A DNA stretch of 64,000 nucleotides from positions 13,069 to 77,068 of the forward strand of contig JBFGAX010000005.1 in the NCBI GenBank assembly GCA_041567895.1, written 5' to 3'. The notes beneath the pieces are model-generated. The model worked only from the letters and a program-made list of their open reading frames with translations. It was not told the origin of the DNA and did not search any database. Below, piece after piece: positions 34,530 to 44,107 of the stretch. The DNA comes from JABDOU01 sp041567895. Its GTDB lineage: Bacteria; Actinomycetota; Acidimicrobiia; Spongiisociales; SHLN01. Position numbers and translations under genes: made by a program. Positions within the stretch are counted from its first letter, which is position 1. Each line of letters begins with the position of its first letter.

Positions 34530-35858
34530 GTGGAGATCACGACAATCCGGACCGATGGGCTGGGAGACAGCACATACGTTTTGACTTACAAGGGTCAGGC
34601 CGTGATCGTCGATCCCCAACGAGACATTGAACGGATTCTGGCCGAGCTCGCCGATGTGACGCCCAGGTTCATCCTCGAAACTCACCTCCACAACGACTAC
34701 GTCTCGGGAGCCAGGGATCTTGCGAAGAAGACCGGGGCTGAGCTCGTCCTGCCGGCAGCCGCCGCCCCTGCGTATCGACATACGCCGGCTTTCCACCTGG
34801 AGGAGTTGGATCACACCGATGGGATGACGATCCAACCCCTGCATACACCAGGGCACACACCCGAACACACGTCGTATCTGATCTTGCTCGAAGACCGCCC
34901 TGTATTTGTTTTTTCGGGTGGCTCTTTGCTTGTCGGATCTGCCGGGCGGCCGGATCTTCTGGGTGAGGAACGAGCTGACACCCTCGCCCGCCTGCAGTAC
35001 GGATCCGTGCATCGCCTGGCACAACTTCCCGACGACGTCGGCCTTTATCCGACGCATGGCGCCGGCTCGTTCTGCACCGCCACGAAGGCAGCCCGTGACA
35101 CTTCCACGATCGGCGAAGAGAAGAAGAACAATCCCGTGCTTCTCTTTCCGGACGAAGACACCTTCGTTCAGTCACAGCTAGGAGGGCTGGTTCCGTATCC
35201 GCGGTACTACGCAGAAATGGGTCCGGCGAACCTCTACGGCTACCCGCCTCCTCCAGACTCGAAACCGAAGGTTATTTCGGCTGACCAGCTGGGAGAATTT
35301 CCGGATGCCCACGTCGTAGATATTCGAGATCGAAGGGCGTTCGCCGGCGGCCATATTCCCGGATCGATCGGAATTGAGCACGGCAAAGATTTTGCCGTGT
35401 GGACGGGATGGCTGCTTCCATTCAACGCCGAGTTGGTTCTCGTGGCCGATCCGGGACAGAACATCGACATGGCAATCGACGACCTCTCGAGGATCGGATT
35501 CGATCGAGTCGTCGCAGTTGTCACCGACGTTGCCGGCTATCCCGGCGAGCTGAGGAGCTATGAGGTTGTGACCCCCGAAGCGGCTCGTGATCTCGAGCAT
35601 CAGACGCTCGATGTGCGGGATCCGATTGAGTGGAAAACCCAGCATCTCGATGGATCCGTCTGGCGATATCTCCCCGACCTGTATGCCCACGGTGTACCAG
35701 ACGCCATATCTCGAGATGAACCGGTATTGGTCGTATGCCGGACCGGCAACAGAGCATCGATCGCCAGTGCGCTGCTTTTGGACAACGGCTATCAACCGGT
35801 TGTGGTCGTCGACGGCGGTGTGGCGGAAATGGCCGATCAAGCCGTTGCTCGCACATAA
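34530..35858 (+). CDS. Persulfide dioxygenase-like metallo-beta-lactamase fold protein fused to rhodanese domains
   Basis: Residues 1-235 are a metallo-hydrolase with THLHNDY (His52, His54, Asp56) and HTPGHTPEHT near 109-118, the pattern of ETHE1/persulfide dioxygenases that oxidise glutathione or other thiol persulfides to sulfite. Two rhodanese domains follow: one near 270-340 with no cysteine in the expected loop, and one near 355-440 with active-site VVCRTGNRAS. The fusion lets persulfide be passed between the domains. A palindrome upstream suggests sulfur- or redox-responsive control. Other sulfur genes (sufE, sulfurtransferase) lie 5 kb downstream. Confidence 0.9.
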   Translation: MEITTIRTDGLGDSTYVLTYKGQAVIVDPQRDIERILAELADVTPRFILETHLHNDYVSGARDLAKKTGAELVLPAAAAPAYRHTPAFHLEELDHTDGMTIQPLHTPGHTPEHTSYLILLEDRPVFVFSGGSLLVGSAGRPDLLGEERADTLARLQYGSVHRLAQLPDDVGLYPTHGAGSFCTATKAARDTSTIGEEKKNNPVLLFPDEDTFVQSQLGGLVPYPRYYAEMGPANLYGYPPPPDSKPKVISADQLGEFPDAHVVDIRDRRAFAGGHIPGSIGIEHGKDFAVWTGWLLPFNAELVLVADPGQNIDMAIDDLSRIGFDRVVAVVTDVAGYPGELRSYEVVTPEAARDLEHQTLDVRDPIEWKTQHLDGSVWRYLPDLYAHGVPDAISRDEPVLVVCRTGNRASIASALLLDNGYQPVVVVDGGVAEMADQAVART

Positions 35859-35882
35859 TTGGCTTTCCAATTCAGCGGGCTT

Positions 35883-35895
35883 TCAGATAATCTGA
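35883..35895. promoter_or_regulatory. 13-bp palindrome in the promoter region of the first metallophosphoesterase
   Basis: TCAGATAATCTGA is an inverted repeat around a central A and contains a possible TAATCT -10 element, 45 bp before the GTG start. Confidence 0.3.
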
Positions 35896-35939
35896 CCACT
35901 CAGAGTGATGTACGTTCTCACGGGGATCCGGGAAGGCTT

Positions 35940-38051
35940 GTGAAGAAGATTCTGCTTCCAACGCTGGCCTTGCTGCTCTCACTTGCCCCGGCCATCGCCT
36001 CGGCCGACGGAATCATTCGGGAGCCGTATCTTCAGCTCGGTGACGCTCCTCTCAGCGGTTATCCCGGCGCTGAGACCGACCGGATTCAAGTGATGTGGCA
36101 GAGCTCAGATCCAGACGCGAGCCAATTCGATGCGTACTTCCGCAAATCCGGCGAATTGTTCTGGACCCCGGTACCGGACATCGAGCGCGAGGAAGTTGCT
36201 TGGGAGCGGTTCAACTTTTTCGTGACTCTCGATCAGCTGTTGTACGACACCACCTATGACTATCGGATCGATACAGCTGGCCAGACCTTCCAAGCTTCGT
36301 TCAGGACCCGACTGGATCCCACTGACCTATCACCTTTCACCTTCGCAGCGTACGGCGATTCACTCCATCCGGATCATGCCGATGATTTTGATGACGTGGT
36401 TGCCGAGATCAACCGCACCAATGCCGATTTCGCTGTCCTGCTCGGAGACAACGCCTACGACCATGGGACGCATCGTGACTTCGACACTCGCTTCGATCCG
36501 ACTGTGTCACCCGCTGCAGTTGAGTGGATGCGTGACCACGTCGACTACGCCGCCGTAGGGAACCACGAAATGGATTCCGACAAAGGACGCCCGTTTCGAT
36601 CGACGTATGCGAATCCGATACCGAAAGCAGGTGTCAACGCTCCTGCAGAACCATCAGCGGATTTTTACCCCGAACACAATTTCTCCTTCGACTACGGCAT
36701 GGCTCACTTCACATTCATCGATTCGAACGAGAAGGAACGTGTCGACCAGCTTGCTGAGTGGGCAGATGCCGACATCGCCGCCAACGACTCCCGGTGGAAC
36801 ATCGTCATTGCGCATCATCCCGTCGGCGGGGCTCCCGACAAGGACGTTACGCCCTCGGATGAGTACTACCAGGCACTGATGCCGGTTCTCGCCGAACACG
36901 GGGTCGACCTCTTCATGGTCGGCCACTCACACAGCTTCTCCTGGACCCTTCCACTCACGGGGTACGCAGATGGAAATGCAACCTTCGTACATGACGATGA
37001 CGGCGAGTACTCCAAAGGTGCAGGGGTCGTGCAGCTGATATCGGGCGTTGGCGGACACGACATACGTGATGTCTCCGAGTCCGACTGGCCGCAACCATGG
37101 GTTGCAGCCGGATATGCCCGCGACACCGACCCTCGAGCTGTGTACGGTTTTGCGCTCGTTGACGTGAGCTGGAATGAACTCGTCGTCGAATACAGGACCG
37201 GTGATGGGGAAACCCTCGACGAGTTTTCGATTGTGGCTGATGACCCGATGCCGGACCCTGAACCTCTCCCCGATCCGGATCCCGATCCGGAGCCTGAACC
37301 CATCCCGGATCCGCCGATTCCGATCCCCGACCCGCCACAACCCGAACCGGATCCTTCACCGGCGCCTTTTGTTCGCCCGGACCTCGGTCTCGTCAATGTG
37401 ACGTCCGGAGCGTGGACGATGCTCCGTGGAGATTCGTCCATCGATCGATTCTTCTTCGGCGAACCGGGGGACCTCCCGGTGTACGGCGACTGGGATTGCG
37501 ACGGGATCTCGACCGCTGGGATGTACAGGCCATCGACGGGCTTCGTGTATCTTCGTGACGAAGACTCAACCGGGTCGGCTGACCTCGAGTACTTTTTCGG
37601 GCTGTCGGGGGACATTCCGATAGCAGGTGATTTCGACGGCGACGGCTGCGACACGGTGTCCATCTATCGCCCCACTACGGGCACTGTCTACATCTCCAAC
37701 GTGCTGAGAACGTCGATTGCAGGCATGACGTACACGTTCGGGGAACCGTCGGATCATCCCTTCACGGGAGATTGGGATGGCGATGGCGTCGACACCATGG
37801 GTCTCTATCGCGAACGAACAGGTCGCACATATCTCACCAATCGCCATGCAAGCGGGCCGGCAGAAGTCGAGTTCTACTTCGGCCTCCCGTCCGACTCCAT
37901 CATCGCCGGAGACTGGGACGGCGACGGAGATGACACCGTTGGAGTATTCCGGGCATCTGTAGAACAGTTCTATCTGAGCAACCAGAACGAACACGGTCCG
38001 GCCGATGCACGTGTGCCCGCGCACGGAGAAGGATTACCGATATCCGGCTGA
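35940..38051 (+). CDS. Secreted metallophosphoesterase with C-terminal DWDGDG repeats (paralogue 1)
   Basis: GTG 35940 follows GGGAAGG and gives a 703-residue protein with a signal peptide (KKILLPTLALLLSLAPAIASA). A fibronectin-like N-domain (REPYLQLG, VMWQSSD, YDYRID) precedes a calcineurin-type phosphatase: AAYGDS near residue 140, LLGDNAY near 170, AVGNHE near 207, AHHPVGG near 291 and GHSHSF near 327. This resembles purple acid phosphatases. A PDPEP-type Pro/Asp linker (about 435-470) leads to four DWDGDG repeats. Likely extracellular phosphate scavenging. Confidence 0.92.
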   Translation: MKKILLPTLALLLSLAPAIASADGIIREPYLQLGDAPLSGYPGAETDRIQVMWQSSDPDASQFDAYFRKSGELFWTPVPDIEREEVAWERFNFFVTLDQLLYDTTYDYRIDTAGQTFQASFRTRLDPTDLSPFTFAAYGDSLHPDHADDFDDVVAEINRTNADFAVLLGDNAYDHGTHRDFDTRFDPTVSPAAVEWMRDHVDYAAVGNHEMDSDKGRPFRSTYANPIPKAGVNAPAEPSADFYPEHNFSFDYGMAHFTFIDSNEKERVDQLAEWADADIAANDSRWNIVIAHHPVGGAPDKDVTPSDEYYQALMPVLAEHGVDLFMVGHSHSFSWTLPLTGYADGNATFVHDDDGEYSKGAGVVQLISGVGGHDIRDVSESDWPQPWVAAGYARDTDPRAVYGFALVDVSWNELVVEYRTGDGETLDEFSIVADDPMPDPEPLPDPDPDPEPEPIPDPPIPIPDPPQPEPDPSPAPFVRPDLGLVNVTSGAWTMLRGDSSIDRFFFGEPGDLPVYGDWDCDGISTAGMYRPSTGFVYLRDEDSTGSADLEYFFGLSGDIPIAGDFDGDGCDTVSIYRPTTGTVYISNVLRTSIAGMTYTFGEPSDHPFTGDWDGDGVDTMGLYRERTGRTYLTNRHASGPAEVEFYFGLPSDSIIAGDWDGDGDDTVGVFRASVEQFYLSNQNEHGPADARVPAHGEGLPISG

Positions 38052-38161
38052 GCTCTCGAATCAGCCCAACATATCCCTGCGAAAAACTCGAACACGCTCC
38101 GTGGTATAGTTGCACCAAGTGGGACGGGCAGGCACCTGCAACGCAGAAGCCGGGAGCAACA

Positions 38162-40255
38162 TTGGCGGGCGAGGGATTCTTTCGAGGCTTTGAAGAGAAT
38201 TCCATCGCGCGTCCACACCCACCGTCTCGTGGAGTACGCCCCACCGTGGGGTTCCCGAGAAACCGACTTGGCATTCTTTTGCTTGCGCTCTTGCTCGGAT
38301 CTGCCGCCGGGGGTGCATCGGCCAACGAACACCCCTTGATCCGTGAGCCGTATCTCCAGCTCGGGAATGCGCCTCTCGTGGGTTATGCGGGTTCACACAC
38401 GGACCAGGTCGAAGTCACGTGGCAATCCAACGGAACCTCGTCAGGACCGATTTCCTTCCACTACCGACGGGCCGACTCTGATGTGTGGATCCAACTGAGC
38501 CATATCCGTGTCGCTGAACTCGCCGAGGGACGCGTCAACCACTCGGTGGTTCTCGAGGGCCTGGATTTCGATACACGATACGAATATCGGGTCGAGCATG
38601 GATCTTCGGTTTACACCGCCGACTTTCGAACCCGGCTCGCCGCCGGGTCACCCAAGCCTTTCGTGTTCGCGGCGTATGGAGACTCAACCGATCCCCGGTC
38701 CATCGAGCTGTTCAACCAGGTCCAGTCGGCGATCAATCAATCGGGAGCATCGTTTGCGGTACTCCTCGGCGACAACGCCTATCCCGACGGAACGCATGCC
38801 GACTACGACAACCGCTTCCGGCGTGAGACGGTGCCCGAAGCCCTGGTCTGGAACCGATCGCAGATTGACTACGCGGCAGTTGGGAATCACGACGTTGATC
38901 TCGACGGCGGCCTCGGATTCAGATCAACGTTTTCGAACCCGATTCCCATCGCGGGCAAAACAGCACCGGCCACGCCTCCTCCTGCTTTTCCGACCGAGCA
39001 CAATTACTCGTTCGACTATGGCATGGCTCATTTCACTGTCATCGACTCCAATACAAAGTCGCTCACCAAGGATCTTGCTAGATGGGCGGCTGCCGATCTC
39101 ACCGCCTCCCACAATCGCTGGAAGATCGTGGTTCTACATCATCCGGTAACGGGCGCCCCCGACCGCATCGCCACGGTGACCGACTACTACAAGGAACTGA
39201 TACCGACACTGGTTGAACAGGAAGTTGACCTGCTGCTGGCGGGCCACTCGCACAGCTATGGATGGACGTATCCGATGACCGGCTTCTCGGGCGATCAGCC
39301 GACCTTTGTCCTCGATACCGATCGCCGCTACGAAGAAAACGCAGGGGTGGTTCAGGTGATCTCCGGGGTCGGAGGGACAGACGTTCGCAACTTCGCACGA
39401 CCGGGTTGGCCCCACCCGGTAGTAGCCGCCGGATTTGCCAGTGACCCAAGCGGGAAAGCAGAAACCGGATTCTCCCGGGTGAGCGTCTCGAAAGAGGAGC
39501 TGAAAGTCGAGTACATAGCCGCAGATGGCGATGTGATCGACTCGTTCTCGATCATCGCCGAACCGGAGCCGGATATCGCCGCCAGGTTGGGGTTGGCCAA
39601 TCCCGCCACAGGCGAATGGGTGCTCAGATACCCGGACGGTTCTATCGACCGCTTCTATTTCGGCAATCCCGCGGACAAACCGCTCTACGGTGATTGGGAT
39701 TGTGATGGAACCTCCACGCCAGGAATGTATCGAGAATCGAACGGCTTCGTATACCTCAAGAACGACAACACCACAGGCCCTGCCGACGTCGACTTCTTTT
39801 TTGGCATGGATGGCGACATTCCGATCGCCGGTGACTGGAATGGAGACGGCTGCGACACGATATCCATCTACCGCCAAACGCTGGGTGCCGTGTTCATCTC
39901 AAACGTGCTGCGCACAGCCACTGCCGAAACCGACTACTTCTTCGGCAACCCACAGGATCGACCGTTCTCAGGCGACTTCGACGGCGACGGCATCGACACC
40001 GTCGGTCTTTATCGGGAAACATCAGGTCTCGCCTACTTGCGTAATGAACACACCACCGGGCCAGCCGACATCGAGTTCTTCTATGGCGTGGCGAACGATG
40101 CAATCATCGCCGCCGACTGGAACAGCGACGGGCGGGACACGGTCGGTATTTTTCGCCAAACCGCGCGTCGCTTCTACCTCAGCAATCGAAACCAGCAGGG
40201 GAACGCCGATCTGGAGCTGCGTGGTTTCGGATCGGGCCACGCTGTCGCCGACTGA
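38162..40255 (+). CDS. Secreted metallophosphoesterase with C-terminal DWDGDG repeats (paralogue 2)
   Basis: Tandem paralogue of the preceding gene with the same order: signal segment (LGILLLALLLGSAAGGASA), REPYLQLG N-domain, phosphatase motifs AAYGDS, LLGDNAYP, AVGNHDV, LHHPVTG and GHSHSYGW, then four repeats with DWDCDG, DWNGDG, DFDGDG and DWNSDG. It lacks the Pro/Asp linker of paralogue 1. TTG 38162 follows GGGAG by five bases; GTG 38246 would give a shorter, more usual signal peptide, so the start is uncertain. Both motif sets are intact, so both copies look functional. Confidence 0.9.
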   Translation: MAGEGFFRGFEENSIARPHPPSRGVRPTVGFPRNRLGILLLALLLGSAAGGASANEHPLIREPYLQLGNAPLVGYAGSHTDQVEVTWQSNGTSSGPISFHYRRADSDVWIQLSHIRVAELAEGRVNHSVVLEGLDFDTRYEYRVEHGSSVYTADFRTRLAAGSPKPFVFAAYGDSTDPRSIELFNQVQSAINQSGASFAVLLGDNAYPDGTHADYDNRFRRETVPEALVWNRSQIDYAAVGNHDVDLDGGLGFRSTFSNPIPIAGKTAPATPPPAFPTEHNYSFDYGMAHFTVIDSNTKSLTKDLARWAAADLTASHNRWKIVVLHHPVTGAPDRIATVTDYYKELIPTLVEQEVDLLLAGHSHSYGWTYPMTGFSGDQPTFVLDTDRRYEENAGVVQVISGVGGTDVRNFARPGWPHPVVAAGFASDPSGKAETGFSRVSVSKEELKVEYIAADGDVIDSFSIIAEPEPDIAARLGLANPATGEWVLRYPDGSIDRFYFGNPADKPLYGDWDCDGTSTPGMYRESNGFVYLKNDNTTGPADVDFFFGMDGDIPIAGDWNGDGCDTISIYRQTLGAVFISNVLRTATAETDYFFGNPQDRPFSGDFDGDGIDTVGLYRETSGLAYLRNEHTTGPADIEFFYGVANDAIIAADWNSDGRDTVGIFRQTARRFYLSNRNQQGNADLELRGFGSGHAVAD

Positions 40256-40331
40256 TCTCATACGAGCTCGGCGACGACACGATCGAATCAGACGACTCCA
40301 GAATGCCCATCGCGGTGCTGCGCGAGTTGCA

Positions 40332-40757
40332 TCACATCGCCGACGTCGATCGCAATTGGTTTTTGATCGTCGCGATGATGGCCGCCATGCCTCTGAGGCG
40401 GAGCTGGCTGACGACGTCGACGAGTCCCATGTCCATGTAGAACAAATCCGGAACCTCGAGAATCTCATTTGCCGTGGCACCGCTCAACCCGTCGGCAAGA
40501 AGGCCTGCATATCCGCGCATGGTCGGCGCCTCTTTTGGAACATCGAAATAGAGGTGGACGATGCCGTCGTCGCCTATCTCGCTTGTCACGAAGAATGGTG
40601 TTTGGCATTCGTGAACCTGCTCGAGCATGCCCGGTTCGGCAAGGTGTGCGGGGATGTCGGGTAGCCGATCGGAATAGTCGATCAATGCTTGCACTTTGAT
40701 GTCCCTGGGACTCGACGCAAAGAGGTCCACAAGTTGGGCCAATCTGGCTGGCAACAT
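40332..40757 (-). CDS. sufE: SufE-family sulfur acceptor protein
   Basis: Takes persulfide sulfur from a cysteine desulfurase for iron-sulfur cluster assembly. Cys51 in HECQTPFF is the acceptor cysteine, with the family's LPDIPAHLAEP before it and VDVVSQLRLRGMAAIIATI at the C-terminus. ATG 40757 is five bases after GGAGG and is preferred to GTG 40769, which would overlap that site. The gene diverges from a sulfurtransferase, an arrangement also known from mycobacteria. Confidence 0.93.
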   Translation of the reverse strand: MLPARLAQLVDLFASSPRDIKVQALIDYSDRLPDIPAHLAEPGMLEQVHECQTPFFVTSEIGDDGIVHLYFDVPKEAPTMRGYAGLLADGLSGATANEILEVPDLFYMDMGLVDVVSQLRLRGMAAIIATIKNQLRSTSAM

Positions 40758-40835
40758 CTGTTCCTCCACTAATCGGCGACCGGTTGTTCCTCGGCTGCGT
40801 AGTGTAAAAAGCTAGCGAGTTATGGAGACAGTGCC

Positions 40836-41735
40836 ATGTCCAAGGTGCCACACGACACATCAGACCGTTTCAGCAAGTACGCCAATCCAAACATGCTCGT
40901 GAGCACGTCATGGTTGGCTGAGCACCTCGACGACGAAGATCTCGTTGTTGTGGAATCAGACGAAGACGTATTGCTCTACGACACCGGTCATATTCCGGGC
41001 GCAGTCAAAATCGACTGGCATACGGATTTGCAGGATCCGGTGGCTCGTGATTACCTGGATGGAGAAGCCTTCGCCGAGCTCATGGCCTCACGCGGAATCG
41101 CTCGCGACTCGACCATCGTGTTCTATGGAGACAATTTCAACTGGTGGGCCGCCTACGCGCTCTGGGTATTTTCGCTCTTCGGACACCCGGATGTACGACT
41201 TCTGGATGGCGGACGCCAGAAGTGGGAAGCAGAAGGTCGCGAACTGACGCGTGAAGTCGTTGAGCGACCTCGAACCGAATACCCGGTTGTCGAGCGGGTC
41301 GATGGCGACATTCGTGCCTTCCGCGATGATGTTCTCGCCCATATCGGCACCGATAAGCCGCTCGTCGACGTCCGATCACCCGAAGAGTTCAGCGGCGAAC
41401 TGCTCCATATGCCGAACTATCCCCAGGAGGGTTCGCTCCGGGGCGGTCATATTCCTGGTGCATCCAGCGTGCCATGGAAACGGGCCGCCAACGACGACGG
41501 CACGTTCAAAAGTCTCGACGAGCTCAGGGCCATCTACACCGAGGAGCAAGGCATCGATCCCGACGATGAGGTGATCGCATATTGCCGTATCGGCGAGCGA
41601 TCAAGCCACACCTGGTTCGTTCTTCACCACCTGCTGGGTTACCCGAACGTCCGCAACTACGACGGTTCATGGACCGAATGGGGCAACGGAGTCCGGCTTC
41701 CGATCGAAAAGCCCGGGTATCCCGTCAGACCGTGA
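40836..41735 (+). CDS. Thiosulfate/3-mercaptopyruvate sulfurtransferase (SseA-like)
   Basis: Moves sulfane sulfur to a thiol acceptor. The 299 residues form two rhodanese domains: an inactive first (residues about 20-140, with YDTGHIPGAVKIDW) and an active second with Cys in AYCRIGERSSHTW near residue 248. The CRIGER loop is the actinobacterial SseA/CysA2 type. GGAGA precedes the ATG. It diverges from sufE and probably supplies the same persulfide pool. Confidence 0.94.
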   Translation: MSKVPHDTSDRFSKYANPNMLVSTSWLAEHLDDEDLVVVESDEDVLLYDTGHIPGAVKIDWHTDLQDPVARDYLDGEAFAELMASRGIARDSTIVFYGDNFNWWAAYALWVFSLFGHPDVRLLDGGRQKWEAEGRELTREVVERPRTEYPVVERVDGDIRAFRDDVLAHIGTDKPLVDVRSPEEFSGELLHMPNYPQEGSLRGGHIPGASSVPWKRAANDDGTFKSLDELRAIYTEEQGIDPDDEVIAYCRIGERSSHTWFVLHHLLGYPNVRNYDGSWTEWGNGVRLPIEKPGYPVRP

Positions 41736-41825
41736 ACGATTAGCCGGAATCCGAGCCGATGCGGTGTTGTTCCCCGGATCTCGTCCGACGCCAAAACGGG
41801 ATTGGATAGAATCGCGGGGCGTACG

Positions 41826-41918
41826 GAGGGGTCGCATAGTCTGGCCTAGTGCGCACGCTTGGAAAGCGTGTAAACGGTTAACGCCGTTTCGAGGGTTCGA
41901 ATCCCTCTCCCTCCGCCA
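41826..41918 (+). tRNA. tRNA-Ser(GGA)
   Basis: Acceptor GGAGGGG, anticodon stem CACGC/GCGTG around TTGGAAA (anticodon GGA), long variable arm, CCA encoded at 41916-41918. A TAGAAT box lies about 14 bp upstream. Confidence 0.96.
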
Positions 41919-41952
41919 CACGTTCGGTCGACCTTGCCGAGCTGCAGCCCAT

Positions 41953-41958
41953 TACGCT
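41953..41958 (+). promoter_or_regulatory. Candidate -10 box of leaderless tadA transcript
   Basis: TACGCT, seven bases, ATG 41966, no Shine-Dalgarno sequence. Confidence 0.45.
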
Positions 41959-41965
41959 CGACCGT

Positions 41966-42424
41966 ATGGAGAACTACCGGCACCCGGACGCGATGAGGCG
42001 GGCGTTGGAGCTCGCTGCGGCGGCATCGGAGGTTGGCGAAGTACCTGTCGGTGCCGTTCTTCTGGATGCCGGTGGAGATGTCGTGGCAGAGGATTTCAAT
42101 CGCACAATCCAGTCGAGCGATCCCACCGCGCACGCCGAGGTCCTCGTTCTACGCTCAGCCGCTAGGGCGCTCGGAGATTGGCGCCTCACGGGACACACCC
42201 TGGTCGTCACGCTCGAACCCTGTGCGATGTGCGCGGGCGCGTCTGTGTGGGCGCGGCTCGACCACATCGTATACGGAGCCGCCGATCTCAAAGCGGGTGC
42301 CGCCTGGAGCCTCTACAACATCCCGCAAGACCCGCGGCTCAATCATCGTATCGAGCTGACCGCCGGCGTCATGGCGGAGGAGGCGGCAGCCTTACTCCAG
42401 AGGTTCTTTCAGGCTCGGCGTTAG
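41966..42424 (+). CDS. tadA: tRNA-specific adenosine deaminase
   Basis: Deaminates A34 of tRNA-Arg(ACG) to inosine; that tRNA is encoded at 32679-32753. The zinc site is complete: His56 and catalytic Glu58 in AHAEVL, and Cys86/Cys89 in EPCAMC. The 152-residue length is normal. It lies between tRNA-Ser(GGA) and the SRP RNA gene. Confidence 0.95.
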   Translation: MENYRHPDAMRRALELAAAASEVGEVPVGAVLLDAGGDVVAEDFNRTIQSSDPTAHAEVLVLRSAARALGDWRLTGHTLVVTLEPCAMCAGASVWARLDHIVYGAADLKAGAAWSLYNIPQDPRLNHRIELTAGVMAEEAAALLQRFFQARR

Positions 42425-42443
42425 CAGCGATTACTATTCCGGC

Positions 42444-42552
42444 TCCCCGCCGGAGAGCCTGTACGGCGGTGTGCTCGCGAACCGGGTCAGGTCCTAACGG
42501 AAGCAGCCCTAAGTGTGTCACGCCGGGTGTACGGATCCTCGAAGGCGGGGTT
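42444..42552 (+). ncRNA. ffs: Signal recognition particle RNA (small bacterial type)
   Basis: The conserved Ffh-binding loop is clear: GGTCAGGTC at 42485-42493, then GGAAGCAGCCCTAAG. The ends CCCCGCC (42445-42451) and GGCGGGG (42544-42550) pair to close the hairpin, and TTTT follows directly, serving as terminator. The roughly 105-nt size matches 4.5S-type RNA without an Alu domain. Confidence 0.93.
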
Positions 42553-42580
42553 TTAAACATCATCACCGCCAAACGTGACG

Positions 42581-42586
42581 TATCGT
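42581..42586 (+). promoter_or_regulatory. Candidate -10 box of leaderless lytic transglycosylase transcript
   Basis: TATCGT, seven bases, GTG 42594. Confidence 0.45.
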
Positions 42587-42593
42587 TCACGAC

Positions 42594-43547
42594 GTGCATC
42601 GCAGCCGAATGGCCGGCCTGGTGTTGCTCATCACCCCGGTTGCCCTTCTCGGGTGCGACGGGGATTTGAGCACACTGCCGATCGAAACTTCATCCACATC
42701 ACTCGTCAGTACCTCGATTACGTCATCCAGCACGTCCTCAACAACCTCAACCACCATCCCGGCACCAGTGACCACTACCACGCTGTTTCCCACGGCGGCC
42801 GACAACGCCCGAGACCTCGGCGTTCAGATCCTCGAAGCCGAAACTGCCGTCCGCTCCGACGCCCCCCTCGAGGAGTTGCTCCCACTGGCAGCCATTCAGC
42901 AGCGTGCCTACTCCCGGTTGCACAGCAACCCGGACTGGATGACAGAGGTCTACGAGATCGTGGGACCAGACCTGATAGCGATTGTGGATCTTCACATGGA
43001 AGCCAAGGGCGAACTGGTCGAGTTGACGCCCTCGACCAACACCGACCTACCCGCGTGGGACATCATTGCGCCGGCTCCCATAGACGACCTGCTTTCCTTC
43101 TATCGCGAAGCAGAGCAGGCGACCGGGACGCCGTGGGAATACCTCGCAGCGATCAACTTGATCGAAACACGCATGGGAAGAATCCGGGGTTTGAGCTCGG
43201 CGAATGCAGCCGGACCGATGCAGTTCATCCCAGAAACGTGGGACCGCTACGGCGAAGGCGACGTGTTCGACCCTCACGATTCCATCATGGCCGCCGGGCG
43301 GCTGTTGGCAGATTTCGGGGCGCCCGACGACATGGCGGAAGCCCTGTGGCACTACAACCCGACCGACCGATATGTGAACGCTGTCACCGCCTATGCCCGG
43401 ATCCTCGAGCTAGAGCCGAGAACCTTCCGGGCGTTTTGGGGATGGCAGGTGTACTACGCCACAACCGAGGGTGCGGTTCTCCTGCCGGTCGGGTACTCGC
43501 AGGATCAACCCATCGATGTGCATGAGTACCTTGCCGCTAACCAGTAG
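42594..43547 (+). CDS. Lipoprotein lytic transglycosylase
   Basis: Cleaves peptidoglycan glycan strands outside the membrane. A signal peptide ends in lipobox ALLGC (Cys21), followed by a Ser/Thr-rich spacer (about 27-65). The SLT-like domain has NLIETRMGRIRG with the catalytic Glu, then SSANAAGPMQFIPETW and a late YARIL. Start GTG 42594, or ATG 42609 five codons later. It overlaps the convergent acetyltransferase gene by 11 bp. Confidence 0.88.
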   Translation: MHRSRMAGLVLLITPVALLGCDGDLSTLPIETSSTSLVSTSITSSSTSSTTSTTIPAPVTTTTLFPTAADNARDLGVQILEAETAVRSDAPLEELLPLAAIQQRAYSRLHSNPDWMTEVYEIVGPDLIAIVDLHMEAKGELVELTPSTNTDLPAWDIIAPAPIDDLLSFYREAEQATGTPWEYLAAINLIETRMGRIRGLSSANAAGPMQFIPETWDRYGEGDVFDPHDSIMAAGRLLADFGAPDDMAEALWHYNPTDRYVNAVTAYARILELEPRTFRAFWGWQVYYATTEGAVLLPVGYSQDQPIDVHEYLAANQ

Positions 43548-43977
43548 TTGATTCGGCCCCGGTGTCCAATAGTTTCCCCATCATCGTCCTGGGTTCGACC
43601 CGATAGCCGAGGGACTCGTAAAAAGAAACGACCGACTCATCAGCTTCTCTGATCTGCAGATTCACCTTCTGGCAACCGATCCGGGAAAGGCGCAATTCGG
43701 CCTCTCGGACGAGTTGCTGTCCGACCCCAAGGCGCCTGTGCTCCGGCTTCACGACGAGGCGATTGATCCAACCTCGATGTCCGTCGAAGCCGGCGAGAAC
43801 CGACCCGGCAATGATCCCATCGATCTCCGCGACCAAGAACAGATCAGGCGAATCTGCCATTTTTCGATCGATGTCGCCGGCGGGCAAATTGTGGGGAGCC
43901 GGCTCCGGCCACGCTTGATCCCACATCTCGATCACCGAGGAACGATCACCCGGCTGATAGCTGCGAATGATGACCAT
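43537..43977 (-). CDS. GNAT-family N-acetyltransferase
   Basis: The 146-residue protein has a GNAT core: LFLVAEIDGIIAGSVLAG, INRLVVKPEHRRLGVGQQLV (acetyl-CoA loop) and VVSFYESLGYRVEP. The substrate is unknown. Confidence 0.88.
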   Translation of the reverse strand: MVIIRSYQPGDRSSVIEMWDQAWPEPAPHNLPAGDIDRKMADSPDLFLVAEIDGIIAGSVLAGFDGHRGWINRLVVKPEHRRLGVGQQLVREAELRLSRIGCQKVNLQIREADESVVSFYESLGYRVEPRTMMGKLLDTGAESTTG

Positions 43978-44107
43978 GACTAGTCCGCAAGTCCGTCAGG
44001 ACGATGGATCCTGGGAATCAAACAACGCAGGAGACAGAGTGGCACGATGATGCCATGTTCCGTTTGATCTGGCTTGCGTTTCATAACAGTCGCACATTCA
44101 CCTTCCG

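Noticed and set aside
36866..37663. 265-codon open frame antisense to the first metallophosphoesterase
   Set aside because: It is a shadow of the repetitive Pro/Asp and Asp/Gly codons, with low-complexity Gly/Ser product and no start signals.
38105..38161. Cyclic-di-GMP (GEMM) riboswitch before the second metallophosphoesterase
   Set aside because: An ACGCAGAAGCC segment resembles part of the motif, but the 5' half is missing and the leader after the TATAGT box is only about 45 nt.
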